Positions 17,275-26,499 are shown, counted from the stretch's first letter. The stretch is DNA of 37,978 bases from an uncultured Odoribacter sp. (GCA_910588375.1 CAJUQA010000023.1:1-37978), one strand, 5' to 3'. Notes: a model not told the origin generated them from the sequence alone. Numbers and translations: made by a program.

Positions 17275-17375
17275 TTATACCCCATATAATATAATTGCAC
17301 CAAAAATAAATAATTTATACCCTTTGTGGTATAATGTTGGATATTTGCATTAAATTTGTACCCGAAAAGGTATAA
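17275..17375 (+). promoter_or_regulatory. Three hip operators, evenly spaced
   Basis: Three 20-bp dyads of the form TTATACC-N6-GGTATAA occur at 17275-17294 (right half AATATAA), 17315-17334 (perfect) and 17356-17375 (left half TTGTACC). Starts are 40 and 41 bases apart. A -7 element TAAATTTG at 17351-17358 overlaps the third dyad, and TTTG at 17323-17326 is a possible -33 box with a long 24-base gap. HipB proteins bind comparable inverted repeats (TATCC/GGATA in E. coli), so these are probably autoregulatory operators. The rest of 17069-17383 holds only the susG promoter. Confidence 0.7.
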
Positions 17376-17383
17376 ATAAAGAA

Positions 17384-17596
17384 ATGCTTATGAATAATCT
17401 TTCTACTACAGTCAAGATGTTACGCAAGCAATATAATCTGACACAAGAAGAACTTTCGTTGAAGTCAGGTGTCGGACTGCGTTTCGTCCGCGACCTTGAG
17501 CAAGGCAAGGAAACATTGCGTCTTGACAAGGTCAACCAGCTTCTTGACTTCTTCAATTATGAAATGACAGCCACTCAAAAAAACAATAATCAATGA
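17384..17596 (+). CDS. hipB: HipB-like helix-turn-helix antitoxin
   Basis: 70 residues; the Met at residue 3 (base 17390) is an alternative start. An XRE/Cro-type HTH spans about residues 8-60: LRKQYNLTQEELSLKSGVG, then FVRDLEQGKETLRLDKVNQLL, the usual HipB recognition-helix pattern. As DNA-binding component of a HipBST system it would repress the operon and bind the toxin. Three matching dyads lie directly upstream. Its stop overlaps the next gene's start (ATGA), so the genes are translationally coupled. Confidence 0.85.
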   Translation: MLMNNLSTTVKMLRKQYNLTQEELSLKSGVGLRFVRDLEQGKETLRLDKVNQLLDFFNYEMTATQKNNNQ

Positions 17597-17931
17597 GGCA
17601 AGCACATATATATTACAAAGACCTGCCGGCAGGGATTCTGACAGAAAACGACGCAGGATACAAGTTCTGCTATTTTCCTGAGTATCTGTCTTTGGAAACA
17701 GCAAAAGCTGTCAGTCTGACATTACCCTTGCAAGAAGAAGCGTATACAAGTTCTGTGTTGTTCCCGTTTTTTGACGGTCTGATTCCAGAAGGATGGTTGT
17801 TGGATATTGCATTGAGAAACACAGACATCAGCATTCTTGACAGGATGGCGTTGTTATTGACATGTTGCAAGGATTGTATCGGAGTTGTAAGCATTGTTCC
17901 TGTTACCGGAAAGGAGGAAAGGCATGTGTAA
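17593..17931 (+). CDS. hipS: HipS-like HipA N-terminal subdomain protein
   Basis: 112 residues, equivalent to the N-terminal subdomain-1 of HipA (couple_hipA type) encoded as a separate gene. Visible motifs are YFPEYLSLETAKAVSLTLPL near 29-49 and FPFFDGLIPEGWLLDIA near 57-73, matching the HipA N-domain FFENLLPEG region. In the E. coli HipBST system this small protein, rather than HipB, neutralises the HipT kinase (established for that system; inferred here). It overlaps hipB by 4 bases and hipT by 8 bases. Confidence 0.82.
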   Translation: MRQAHIYYKDLPAGILTENDAGYKFCYFPEYLSLETAKAVSLTLPLQEEAYTSSVLFPFFDGLIPEGWLLDIALRNTDISILDRMALLLTCCKDCIGVVSIVPVTGKEERHV

Positions 17932-18892
17932 CTGTCTATATTGTTATCGTCCTCTATCAAAAGACGAAAAAGATATGCATCAGGCTTGTATAAAGAAGTT
18001 CTTTGGAACAAAAACAATGCCCATTCTTGACTATACGACAGACCAACTTGACCGGCTTGCCATGCAAATCATTCAGGACCAGACATCCTTGACCGGTGTC
18101 CAACCGAAATTGTCATTGCATCTAAATGAGCATGAAGGCTGCAAACGCTTGACGATTGTAGGGCTTTGGGGCGGTTATATCTGCAAGCCACAGACCACGC
18201 AATACGAGATGATGCCTGAGGTAGAAGATTTAACCATGCATCTCGCTGAAGCTGCACATATAGACGTGGTTCCCCACACGCTTATGCGGATGGCGGATGA
18301 TACGCTGTGCTATCTAACACGTAGGATAGACAGAACCCCGGCCGGAGAAAAAATTGCTATGGAAGATATGTGCCAGCTGACAGAAAGACAAACGGAACAT
18401 AAGTACAAAAGCAGTTATGAGCGTATAGGCCAAACGATTCTTAAATACTCATCTTTACCAAAGATGGATGTCACCAATTTCTTCGAATTGGTGCTTTTCT
18501 CCTGGCTTACTGGCAATAATGATATGCACTTGAAAAACTTCTCTTTGTATGAGACGGCAGATAAGATACGTCTTACTCCGGCTTACGATTTACTTAACGC
18601 GGCAATCATCAATCCCAAGGATGACGAAGAGCTGGCACTAACCTTGAATGGACGAAAGAAAAGGCTGCAAAAGGAAGATTTTATTAAATCGGCGACCACT
18701 CTTGGCATAGGCGGCGTGATAGTAGAACGATTGATAAATAAGTATATCAGACTGATGCCAAAGTTTGACTCTGTCATCGAAAATTCTTTTCTAAGTCCTG
18801 AATTAAAGAAGATGTACACCGAATTACTGAAACAACGCTTAGAGAGGCTTTCACAGGGAACTATTACAATGACAGGAAATTACAGGCGATGA
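17924..18892 (+). CDS. hipT: HipT-like serine/threonine kinase toxin
   Basis: 322 residues from the ATG at 17924, which follows AAAGGAGG; an earlier in-frame Met at 17894 would overlap hipS deeply and is disfavoured. The N-terminus has a CxxCxxC-like cluster (CNCLYC, later His19 and Cys22) that may bind metal. The glycine-rich loop TSLTGVQPK (54-62) carries a Ser-Leu-Thr motif at 55-57, in the place of the HipT autophosphorylation serines. Catalytic GNNDMHLKN has Asp200, and AYDLLN has the metal-binding Asp222. HipA-family kinases phosphorylate aminoacyl-tRNA synthetases (TrpS for E. coli HipT); the target here is unknown. Codons look more AT-rich than the flanking sus genes, which fits acquisition by transfer. 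Confidence 0.85.
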   Translation: MCNCLYCYRPLSKDEKDMHQACIKKFFGTKTMPILDYTTDQLDRLAMQIIQDQTSLTGVQPKLSLHLNEHEGCKRLTIVGLWGGYICKPQTTQYEMMPEVEDLTMHLAEAAHIDVVPHTLMRMADDTLCYLTRRIDRTPAGEKIAMEDMCQLTERQTEHKYKSSYERIGQTILKYSSLPKMDVTNFFELVLFSWLTGNNDMHLKNFSLYETADKIRLTPAYDLLNAAIINPKDDEELALTLNGRKKRLQKEDFIKSATTLGIGGVIVERLINKYIRLMPKFDSVIENSFLSPELKKMYTELLKQRLERLSQGTITMTGNYRR

Positions 18893-18941
18893 TAATAAGC
18901 GGGGAAGAGTGCATCAAAATGATTTCAAAAATCCGGTTTTA

Positions 18942-18981
18942 AAAAAGCTATGCTTTTCGTACTAAAAAGCATAGCTTTTTG
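18942..18981 (+). terminator. Terminator after hipT
   Basis: AAAAGCTATGCTTTT (from 18942) pairs with AAAAGCATAGCTTTT (to 18980) and ends in a T run. It lies 50 bases after the hipT stop. The A run on the left arm means it can also act on the opposite strand. Confidence 0.8.
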
Positions 18982-18987
18982 CATCAA

Positions 18988-19022
18988 AAACCTATCCTTT
19001 TTTATTCGGAAACGATAGGTTT
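18988..19022. terminator. Second hairpin between hipT and susF
   Basis: AAACCTATC (18988-18996) pairs with GATAGGTTT (19014-19022) around a 17-base loop. It may be a secondary terminator or a decayed one. Confidence 0.4.
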
Positions 19023-19035
19023 AGAATTTTATACA

Positions 19036-19073
19036 AAAAGGACTGTCTAACAAGTTTTAGACAGTCCTTTTAT
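19036..19073. terminator. Terminator of the susCDEF operon
   Basis: AAAAGGACTGTCTAA (19036-19050) pairs with TTAGACAGTCCTTTT (19057-19071). The A run and T run flank the stem, so it is bidirectional. It lies 18 bases beyond the susF stop, so susCDEF transcripts probably end here and not read into susG. Confidence 0.8.
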
Positions 19074-19090
19074 AATAAGTTAGAAGAGTA

Positions 19091-20539
19091 TTATTTTATG
19101 CTACCGGTGCCTGTTCCGAAGTTCAGGTACAGCTTTTGTCCGGCTTGACCGGTTACGCGGTCTTGGTCGCCACCGTTGCCGCGATATTCGATTTTACCGT
19201 CAAACACCATGAATTCGGCTTTCCACCAGTCGCTTACTTGCGGCAGGGATACATAAGCGCGAATTTCATTGGCTGCTACAAATGCGGGAGATACAAATTC
19301 ACCGTCACCGTCTGCCGGAACTTCAAACTTGGCATTTTCCATACCTGCATTCCAACCTCCGATAGTTTCACCGATTAAGTAAACAGCCGGTTCTTCAAAC
19401 TCAACGATGTTTTCACCATTGATAACCGATACGTAAACAAGATACCAACCGGCTTTACCGACTTTGATATTACCGCCTGCATCAGACAGTTCTGCCCGGT
19501 CGATAGAACTCTGTGAAATGGCGTCGGAAAATCCGAAATCGCCACCTTCCCAAGCGGCTTGCGGAGCAAATTTGATTTCATCGCCTGCATTGAAATAATA
19601 CATACCCCAGAATGCACCGTCCGAACCGTTTACCGGAATGAACTGATTCCAGGCGCCTTCCGTATTTCCCCAGCCGTAAGCACTTCCGGTCATATACAAT
19701 TCTCCAACAACGGGAGCTACCGTATAAGTCATATTGACCATATCCAACGTTATAAGCCATTCGCCGGCACCTGCAATAACGGGTGTTTCAACTCCATATT
19801 TGTCACCAGACCAGACAATAAAGTTTTGGGTGGCTTTGTCGCCGTTTTCCCGACATCCCATTTGTACGGCATTGACTGCATCCCAATCAGAATCCGATGC
19901 TCCTTCAAAAGGAGAAGCTCCGTAAAATTTAAACCAGTTTTCATCTTCTGTGGTAGTGATTTTAACTTGGTAGATGCCATTACCTTTATCTTCCATGACA
20001 GTGGCAGACGTAATTATCCAATCTTGCCATTGTCCCATCATGACATATCCCTTCGGATCGATTTCGGGGGTAGCGTTGGGAGTTAAAGAAATCTCCATCT
20101 CTTCACTTTCAACGGAAAGTCCCTGTTCGTTGACAATAGCGGCTCCTTGTGCTTTTACCGTCAATGTACGGGCTACGGATGCACGGCTGAAATAAATCTG
20201 TTGGGTCAGACTGTCCAATTGGGCCAGAGACACTTTGAAACTGCCGTCTTCGTACGTGTACGGAAATTTGTTGCCGTTAATCAACAGAGCGCTCGGTGAA
20301 AAAGAAGCACCTTCGGCGGAAGCACTTTTGAATTTAAGAATTTCCACCATCTCCACATCCTCCATGTCGTCCATAACGATAGTCGTGTTTTCCCCGGCTT
20401 CAAAAGAGGCCTGTACTTGCGCCACAGCTGCCTCTTGGGGATTGGATTGGGGCTCTGCCCAATCCTTGTAATCCTCATCGCAGGCCGTGAAACTCAATGC
20501 TGCCATCAGAATACCTGCGAATAAATATTGTTTTTTCAT
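19091..20539 (-). CDS. susF: SusF-like starch-binding outer-membrane lipoprotein
   Basis: 482 residues (SusF is about 485). The lipobox ends at Cys20 (FTAC) and is followed by DEDYKDW, an acidic surface-export pattern. After an N-terminal SusE/F domain (about 40-155) come three related starch-binding modules, each starting with a Gly-x-Trp type strand: GYVMMGQWQDWI near 163, LYMTGSAYGWGN near 281, and VYLIGETIGGWN near 390. In the family these modules hold maltooligosaccharide between tryptophans and do not cut it. It is the last gene before the terminator at 19036, 30 bases after susE. Confidence 0.9.
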   Translation of the reverse strand: MKKQYLFAGILMAALSFTACDEDYKDWAEPQSNPQEAAVAQVQASFEAGENTTIVMDDMEDVEMVEILKFKSASAEGASFSPSALLINGNKFPYTYEDGSFKVSLAQLDSLTQQIYFSRASVARTLTVKAQGAAIVNEQGLSVESEEMEISLTPNATPEIDPKGYVMMGQWQDWIITSATVMEDKGNGIYQVKITTTEDENWFKFYGASPFEGASDSDWDAVNAVQMGCRENGDKATQNFIVWSGDKYGVETPVIAGAGEWLITLDMVNMTYTVAPVVGELYMTGSAYGWGNTEGAWNQFIPVNGSDGAFWGMYYFNAGDEIKFAPQAAWEGGDFGFSDAISQSSIDRAELSDAGGNIKVGKAGWYLVYVSVINGENIVEFEEPAVYLIGETIGGWNAGMENAKFEVPADGDGEFVSPAFVAANEIRAYVSLPQVSDWWKAEFMVFDGKIEYRGNGGDQDRVTGQAGQKLYLNFGTGTGSIK

Positions 20540-20569
20540 ATATTATATTCTTATTTAAATTAGTAATTA

Positions 20570-21715
20570 TTATTCTTTCGTACTACCGGTACCTTTATTG
20601 AAATCCAGTTCAATCACCATGCCCGGAGTTCCTTTGATGGAATATTCAGCGCCGGCATCAGCTTCCCAATTGTCTACAATATTCAGGTCACGGTAATAAA
20701 TTTCCCCGTCTTTCAGCGTAAATTCCGTACGCCACCAGTCAATACCGGCATCGATACACATGCGGACTTCTCCGGCAGCAGCCAAAGCCGGTGAAACCAA
20801 CGTTCCATTACCGGAGTCTGTGAATTGCCATTCATCCAACATAGCCCAATTGCCTCCTTCACAAGCACCGATGATATACACTTTGGCAGGAGAAATCGTC
20901 AGGGTAAAGGCATAATCCTTACCTTTTACGGCTGTTTTCATGGTGATGAGATACCAACCGCCTTTGCTTACTTGGATATTGGCATCATTATTTTCGCCCG
21001 ATACGCCGGCACTGGCATTATCAATGATTTCCAGACGGGAGTCGGTATAACCCAACCATTCGCCCTCTTTCGTACCGAATTTGAACTCACCATTGTTTTC
21101 CAGATATACAACCCGGTAATATTGACCTTCCAGACCGTAAACGGGAGCCATGGTCACCCAACCCCAATCGCTCATAGTACCGGCAAGCCACATATATTCG
21201 GGAACTGTCAATGTTGAAGCGTCTGCACTGATTTGAACTTTAGGCAAACAAACAACATTGGAAAGAATATTTCCGATAGATTGTCCCGTTACAACAGCAC
21301 GCAGGCGGACATACACGCTAATAGCTTCCGTGGGAACATCTGTGTCCTCATTTACCGTACTCCAAAGTTCCAACAAAGAAGAATTCAACTCTGCGGCGTC
21401 AATGGCTATATTCGTGTTTGTGAACGTAGAACCCAATTCAAGATAATTCCCTTCTTCAAACATTTCGTCAAAAGCTACTTGTACAGCATAAGTCGTAGCC
21501 ACCGGAAAACCGTAATCCGGCTGATTGCAGTTTAATTGCACCGTCGTGCCGGCTATACCCAGATTATACGTATTGTTGGCGGCATAGACAGGTTCGTTTA
21601 ATACGAACTCAGTAGCCTCATGAAACAGGGGATTGCTGTCCGTATCGCTTTCACAAGCCATAAAGAACGGCAATGTCAAAGCGGATATTAATAATATATT
21701 GAAAAATTTATTCAT
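20570..21715 (-). CDS. susE: SusE-like starch-binding outer-membrane lipoprotein
   Basis: 381 residues (SusE is about 387). The lipobox ends at Cys21 (FFMAC), followed by ESDTDSN, a strong acidic surface-export signal. The N-terminal SusE domain (about 30-160) has the YGFPVATTYAVQV segment. Two starch-binding modules follow: MWLAGTMSDWGWVTM near 175 and VYIIGACEGGNWAMLDEW near 280, the latter with a DWWRTEF segment. Its C-terminal ending (GTGSTK) resembles SusF (GTGSIK), which supports a shared origin. It binds starch at the surface with SusD and SusF. Confidence 0.9.
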   Translation of the reverse strand: MNKFFNILLISALTLPFFMACESDTDSNPLFHEATEFVLNEPVYAANNTYNLGIAGTTVQLNCNQPDYGFPVATTYAVQVAFDEMFEEGNYLELGSTFTNTNIAIDAAELNSSLLELWSTVNEDTDVPTEAISVYVRLRAVVTGQSIGNILSNVVCLPKVQISADASTLTVPEYMWLAGTMSDWGWVTMAPVYGLEGQYYRVVYLENNGEFKFGTKEGEWLGYTDSRLEIIDNASAGVSGENNDANIQVSKGGWYLITMKTAVKGKDYAFTLTISPAKVYIIGACEGGNWAMLDEWQFTDSGNGTLVSPALAAAGEVRMCIDAGIDWWRTEFTLKDGEIYYRDLNIVDNWEADAGAEYSIKGTPGMVIELDFNKGTGSTKE

Positions 21716-21748
21716 TTTCTTCGTATTTAAAGTAATAAGCTAATGAAA

Positions 21749-23383
21749 TCAATAACCGGGGTTTTGTGTCAGATTCGGGTTGTTATTCAAATCGGCTGTC
21801 GGTATCGGATATATATTGAAATGGGCATCAACAGACGTTCCGTTCATGACACCGCCTTTCCAGTCCCAAATATATTTATTGGTCGTGTACATATCGAAGC
21901 GAACCAAATCGGAACGGCGACGACCTTCCAAGTAGAACTCACGACACCATTCGTCAATCAAATCCTGTTCGGTTACCCCTTGGAGTTTCTTGGTATGGGC
22001 GCGGTCACGCAACACATTCAAATCCGGAGCGGCATCTCCGCCTTTGCGGAAAAGGGCTTCTGCCCGGATCAGATAGGCTTCTGCCAGACGCAACAAAGGA
22101 ATATCGACATCGGGATATTGTGCATGATGGGTTGCACCGCCGTCTGAGCGGAAATTAGACCATTTCACAATAGAGAGCCCGTTGGTAAAGCCGGTAATAT
22201 CTTCGGCGAGAATACCGCGGATACCGCCGCCTACTCCAGAGTAAAGCATGGCTCGGTCATCGCCTGCGGCAGCAATTAAATCAACTGTACGCGTGCCGTA
22301 TTCAGCGTCTTTGGCATCAACTTCTTCGTCGGGAGAACTGGTTAAGGCTTCCGCACCACTGGGAGGCATCGGCACATCTTCCAGATTCGGGAAGAATTTT
22401 TGAACCAGAGATGCCCGGCTGAAAATACAGCTCCACGGGTTATTGGTTCCATTGCGGGGCATACCTCCGCAACGGGTACCGCTTACTACATAATTCGCAC
22501 CGCTGTAACATTGTGTTTTGGCACCGTCCTGACGGATAGGGAAAATGATTTCCTGCATGGCGTTGACGTTCTCATCGTTGTCTGCCATGAACAGTTCTTC
22601 ATAATTCGTACACAATTGGTAACCGGAATTGATAACTTTGGTTGCGTATGTTTCGGCATTTGCCCAATCGGCAGTACCGGTATATACACCGGCATTCAGA
22701 TACAGGCGGGCACGGAGCAACCAGTTGGCGGCTTTGTCGGCACGTCCGAATGGAGCCTGACGCGGTTCGTACATATCCGTTTCGCATTCGGACAATTCCG
22801 TTTGAATATAATCATACAGGTCTTTGCCGGCTTTTTCTACTGGTAAATCATTGTCGAAATGTTCCTTAAACGGAGCTTTCCGGAATAAATCCAGATAATA
22901 GGAATAATGCAAAGCGCGCAGAAAACGGACTTCGGCACGTTGTTTCAACGTTTCCGCATCGTCTTTCCCTTCCGTCTGGTCAAGGAAAAAGTTCAACTGC
23001 GTGAGATTGATGCCCAAACGGAAATAAACCCATTCCGTACGCTGGCTGGAAGAGTTCCAGTTAATAGCGGTGAATTGGGGTATATCCACATCGGATTGCC
23101 AAGCCCACAGACATTCGTCGGTAGAAAGTTCCTGACAATTGAAAACCGTACGGTAAAAACCGGATTCACCTTCGTCTTGTCCGTCAAGGTCGGTATTACC
23201 GGCAGGACCTTGTTGTCCGGTGGTGCCCAATAAGGCATAAGCCTTTACAAAAACGGCATTTTGATCGAAAGACGGAGACGTCTGGGGATCAATGGAACTA
23301 ATATCCAAATCATTGACGCAGGAGGTGGTAAAAAAGGCCATCGCTGCGGCAAGGACAGAACTTAAAATATATTTAGCTTTCAT
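21749..23383 (-). CDS. susD: SusD: starch-binding outer-membrane lipoprotein
   Basis: 544 residues; the lipobox ends at Cys22 (TTSC), followed by VNDLD. It has the SusD helical-repeat fold and the C-terminal NPGY. The positions I recall as starch contacts in B. thetaiotaomicron SusD (Asp73, Arg81, Trp96, Trp98, Tyr296, Trp320) appear here as Asp70, Arg78, Trp93, Trp95, Tyr293 and Trp317, all with the same offset of three. This strongly supports true starch binding rather than another glycan. It caps the SusC barrel and is the second gene of the operon, 21 bases after susC. Confidence 0.95.
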   Translation of the reverse strand: MKAKYILSSVLAAAMAFFTTSCVNDLDISSIDPQTSPSFDQNAVFVKAYALLGTTGQQGPAGNTDLDGQDEGESGFYRTVFNCQELSTDECLWAWQSDVDIPQFTAINWNSSSQRTEWVYFRLGINLTQLNFFLDQTEGKDDAETLKQRAEVRFLRALHYSYYLDLFRKAPFKEHFDNDLPVEKAGKDLYDYIQTELSECETDMYEPRQAPFGRADKAANWLLRARLYLNAGVYTGTADWANAETYATKVINSGYQLCTNYEELFMADNDENVNAMQEIIFPIRQDGAKTQCYSGANYVVSGTRCGGMPRNGTNNPWSCIFSRASLVQKFFPNLEDVPMPPSGAEALTSSPDEEVDAKDAEYGTRTVDLIAAAGDDRAMLYSGVGGGIRGILAEDITGFTNGLSIVKWSNFRSDGGATHHAQYPDVDIPLLRLAEAYLIRAEALFRKGGDAAPDLNVLRDRAHTKKLQGVTEQDLIDEWCREFYLEGRRRSDLVRFDMYTTNKYIWDWKGGVMNGTSVDAHFNIYPIPTADLNNNPNLTQNPGY

Positions 23384-23404
23384 ACTTATTCTTAAGATTA
23401 ATGG

Positions 23405-26400
23405 TTAAAACTGAAGGTTTACACCCAACAGGAACGTCGTAGCACGTGGATACGGGTTGCTGTCGATACCGCTGCTGACTTCCGGATCCAATCCTTTGTA
23501 CTTGGAAACAATAAACGGATTCTGTACGGTAGCGTAAATACGTCCCTTGACACCTCTGTCCGAATTTCCTCTGAAAAGATTCTTGAACGAATAGCCTAAC
23601 GTGATATTGTCACAACGCAGGAAAGAGGCATTGCGTACGAAATAGTCACTCATGTAATATTCTCCCAATCCGGTAAATCCTAAAGCTACCGCTTCTTGCG
23701 ACAGATTGTGGTAAGAGTTGTTGGAAGCAAGATAAGAACCGCCTACACGGGCTTTGTCAGCAAGGAAGTCATAATATACATAGTTGTTGAAACTTGCCCG
23801 CAGTGCGAAACTGAAATCCCAGTTTTTATACAGCATCTTGGAAGTCAATCCCATCGTTACATCCGGAGCCGGATCCTTGAAAATGTATTTGTCGGCGCTG
23901 TTGATGATACCGTCACCGTTACGGTCTACAAACATATTTTCAATCGGTTTGCCGTTTTCATCATATACCTGTTGGTAAACATAGAATGATTTGGCGGCGT
24001 AACCCACTTTGTGAGCCTGTACCTTTGTATTGTTTCCCGGAGAAATTTTGTCTCCCGTTTCTACATAATAGTCTGCATCGTCTCCGCCGGTCAATTTCGT
24101 AATTTCGTTGTGGTTCCAAGTAACATTGTAAGACAGATTCCATGTGAAGTTATCGGTTACAACCGGAGTTGTCGTCAAAGAAAATTCCACACCGTAATTT
24201 TCCAGAGAACCGATGTTGGAAAGTAATTGTGAGTTGAAGTTCGTGCCTACCGGAATTTTCACACTGTTAAGCAAATCTTCGGTTTTGCGGTAATATCCGT
24301 CGATGCTACCTGTAAGGCGGCCGTTCAGGAATCCGAAATCCAAACCGGCATTATAGGTCGTCGTCTTTTCCCATTTCAAATCTTTGTTGAACGCATTGGG
24401 ACGGGAAGAATAATAATACTCGTTGCCGAAAGGATATTGAACGTAATCATTACCTACGACATACAACGGTGCATAACCGAAATCGGTCGTCACATTCTGC
24501 TGTCCGGTAATACCCCAGCCCAAACGGAGTTTCAAATCAGACAGGAAATTCGCGTCTTTCAGGAAATTTTCCTCTTTGATTTTCCAACCTAACGCCAAAG
24601 AGGGGAAAGTTCCCCAGCGGTTGTCTTTGTCAAAGCGGGAAGAACCGTCCCAACGCATGGTGAAAGTCAATAAATATTTGTCGGCTAACGTATAATTCAA
24701 ACGGCCGAAATAAGAAACCAGCGTATTTCGGGTAGCATAAGCCGTTTGGTCTCTGAGCGTCGGGCTATAAGCCTCGCCTGTCAGTTGATCGGTTCCCTGA
24801 CCGTAGCTGAAACCGTTGCGGTGGAAATGCTGTTCCTCACCTCCGACCATCACATCCAATCCGTGCATGCCCAACGTTTTGGTGTATTGTGCATACACGT
24901 TGTAAGAAAGGTTGTATTTGTATTGGGTTTCCACGCCATCCCAACCATAATAGTTGTTGCTGAATGAATAGGGAGAAATCACATTGTTCTGCTTACCTTC
25001 GGCATACTCGCCGCCGATATTGGCGTGAATGTGCAGGTCGGGCAGGAAATGCACCTTGTAGTCTACGTCTACATTTCCCGTGAAATCATGGCTGTTGGCA
25101 TGATTGTTCTGCAACTTCAACGTAGCCAACGGGTTGCTGGGCGTATTGGGATTAGTCGTTTGAGCCCAACTCGGATCTCCATAATTGGCGGCTTGGAGAT
25201 ATTGCCAGAAACCTCCGGTCGTGGGAGAATTCGCATAAACGGACTGTGTCGGGTCTGCTGTCAGCGCGTTGCCGATAGCCGAACCGGCGTCTGCATACCG
25301 GTTTTTACCATACATGTATTTAGCCGTAACATTGAATTTCAAATGGTCGTCGAAAAATGTCGGTGCCAGATTGATAGACGTTGTCACGCGCTGCATGCTG
25401 GAAGTTTTGATAATACCGTTCTGATCTGTATATCCCACTGAAACGCGGAATGGCAGATTTTTTACGGCACCGTTGAAAGACAAATGGTGGTCATGGCTGA
25501 CTGCTACGCGGAAAATTTCATCCTGCCAGTCCGTATTGGCATCTCCTAATTGAAGAGGTACACTGCCGTCAAAACGGTTGTTTACATATTCCCGGAACTC
25601 ATTCCCATTCATCACGTCATAACGGTCTTGTGTCGTTGATACACTCACATTGCCGCTGTAACTTATGCTGAGTTTGCTGCCGACTTTCCCTTTTTTCGTC
25701 GTAATCAGGATAACACCGTTGGAAGCGCGTGAACCGTAGATTGCCGTTGCCGAAGCATCTTTCAGTACGGTGAACGTTTCGATATCTTCCGGATTTACCA
25801 TGGCCAAACCGTTACCCATCCCCTTGATACCTTCGTTGTCGATAGCCAAACCGTCGATAACGATTAACGGGTCATTGCTGGCATTCAGAGAGGAACCTCC
25901 ACGGATACGGATCTGTGCGCCGGCGCCCGGAGTACCGTCATTGGAGATAACGCTCACACCGGCCACTTTTCCCATCAACATATCCTGAGCGCTGGTTGTG
26001 ATACCTTTACTGAGTTCATCCGGTTTGATAGCCGTCACCGAACCAGTGGCGTCGTTTTTCTTTACCGCACCATACCCGATGACAACCACCTCCTGCAATT
26101 GTTCCACATCGTCTTGCATGGTGACGTCCAAAACTTTCTGGTCGGCAATCGCAATCGTTTGTGGTTTGTAGCCGATAAAAGAAAATACCAAAACGTCTCC
26201 CGTAGAAACTTTTAAGGTATATTTTCCATCCATGTCGGTGGCCGTACCGGTATTGGTACTTTTTACGAGAATACTTACTCCCGGTAGTGGTTCGCCTTTA
26301 TTATCTTTTACCGTACCGGTGAGTTCTCTTTGTTGTGCAAAGGTTAAAGTTGATAACAACATGCACAAGATGAAGAGAAATCCATTTTTTTTGTTTTTGT

Positions 26401-26407
26401 GCTTCAT
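23405..26407 (-). CDS. susC: SusC: TonB-dependent maltooligosaccharide transporter
   Basis: 1000 residues. A signal peptide ends near TFAQQ, followed by a carboxypeptidase-like regulatory domain at about 28-110 (GTVKDNKGEPLPGVSILVKS). Next come the VVVIGYGAVKKNDATGSV signature near 112-130 and a plug domain (QIRIRGGSS, DPLIVIDGLA, YGSRASNGVILITTKKG). The beta-barrel ends in a C-terminal Phe (NLQF). It is clearly homologous to the locus-1 SusC. It imports starch oligosaccharides with SusD. The leader upstream is long and contains a 37-bp dyad-bearing repeat; the LacI gene diverges on the other side. Confidence 0.95.
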   Translation of the reverse strand: MKHKNKKNGFLFILCMLLSTLTFAQQRELTGTVKDNKGEPLPGVSILVKSTNTGTATDMDGKYTLKVSTGDVLVFSFIGYKPQTIAIADQKVLDVTMQDDVEQLQEVVVIGYGAVKKNDATGSVTAIKPDELSKGITTSAQDMLMGKVAGVSVISNDGTPGAGAQIRIRGGSSLNASNDPLIVIDGLAIDNEGIKGMGNGLAMVNPEDIETFTVLKDASATAIYGSRASNGVILITTKKGKVGSKLSISYSGNVSVSTTQDRYDVMNGNEFREYVNNRFDGSVPLQLGDANTDWQDEIFRVAVSHDHHLSFNGAVKNLPFRVSVGYTDQNGIIKTSSMQRVTTSINLAPTFFDDHLKFNVTAKYMYGKNRYADAGSAIGNALTADPTQSVYANSPTTGGFWQYLQAANYGDPSWAQTTNPNTPSNPLATLKLQNNHANSHDFTGNVDVDYKVHFLPDLHIHANIGGEYAEGKQNNVISPYSFSNNYYGWDGVETQYKYNLSYNVYAQYTKTLGMHGLDVMVGGEEQHFHRNGFSYGQGTDQLTGEAYSPTLRDQTAYATRNTLVSYFGRLNYTLADKYLLTFTMRWDGSSRFDKDNRWGTFPSLALGWKIKEENFLKDANFLSDLKLRLGWGITGQQNVTTDFGYAPLYVVGNDYVQYPFGNEYYYSSRPNAFNKDLKWEKTTTYNAGLDFGFLNGRLTGSIDGYYRKTEDLLNSVKIPVGTNFNSQLLSNIGSLENYGVEFSLTTTPVVTDNFTWNLSYNVTWNHNEITKLTGGDDADYYVETGDKISPGNNTKVQAHKVGYAAKSFYVYQQVYDENGKPIENMFVDRNGDGIINSADKYIFKDPAPDVTMGLTSKMLYKNWDFSFALRASFNNYVYYDFLADKARVGGSYLASNNSYHNLSQEAVALGFTGLGEYYMSDYFVRNASFLRCDNITLGYSFKNLFRGNSDRGVKGRIYATVQNPFIVSKYKGLDPEVSSGIDSNPYPRATTFLLGVNLQF

Positions 26408-26499
26408 AATCTTGTAATTTGTTTGAATTTCTTGAGCTTGATCAATCGATTTTTTCCTTTTCTGATGACTTGTTTATTAATTAATTTTTAACACAAATT

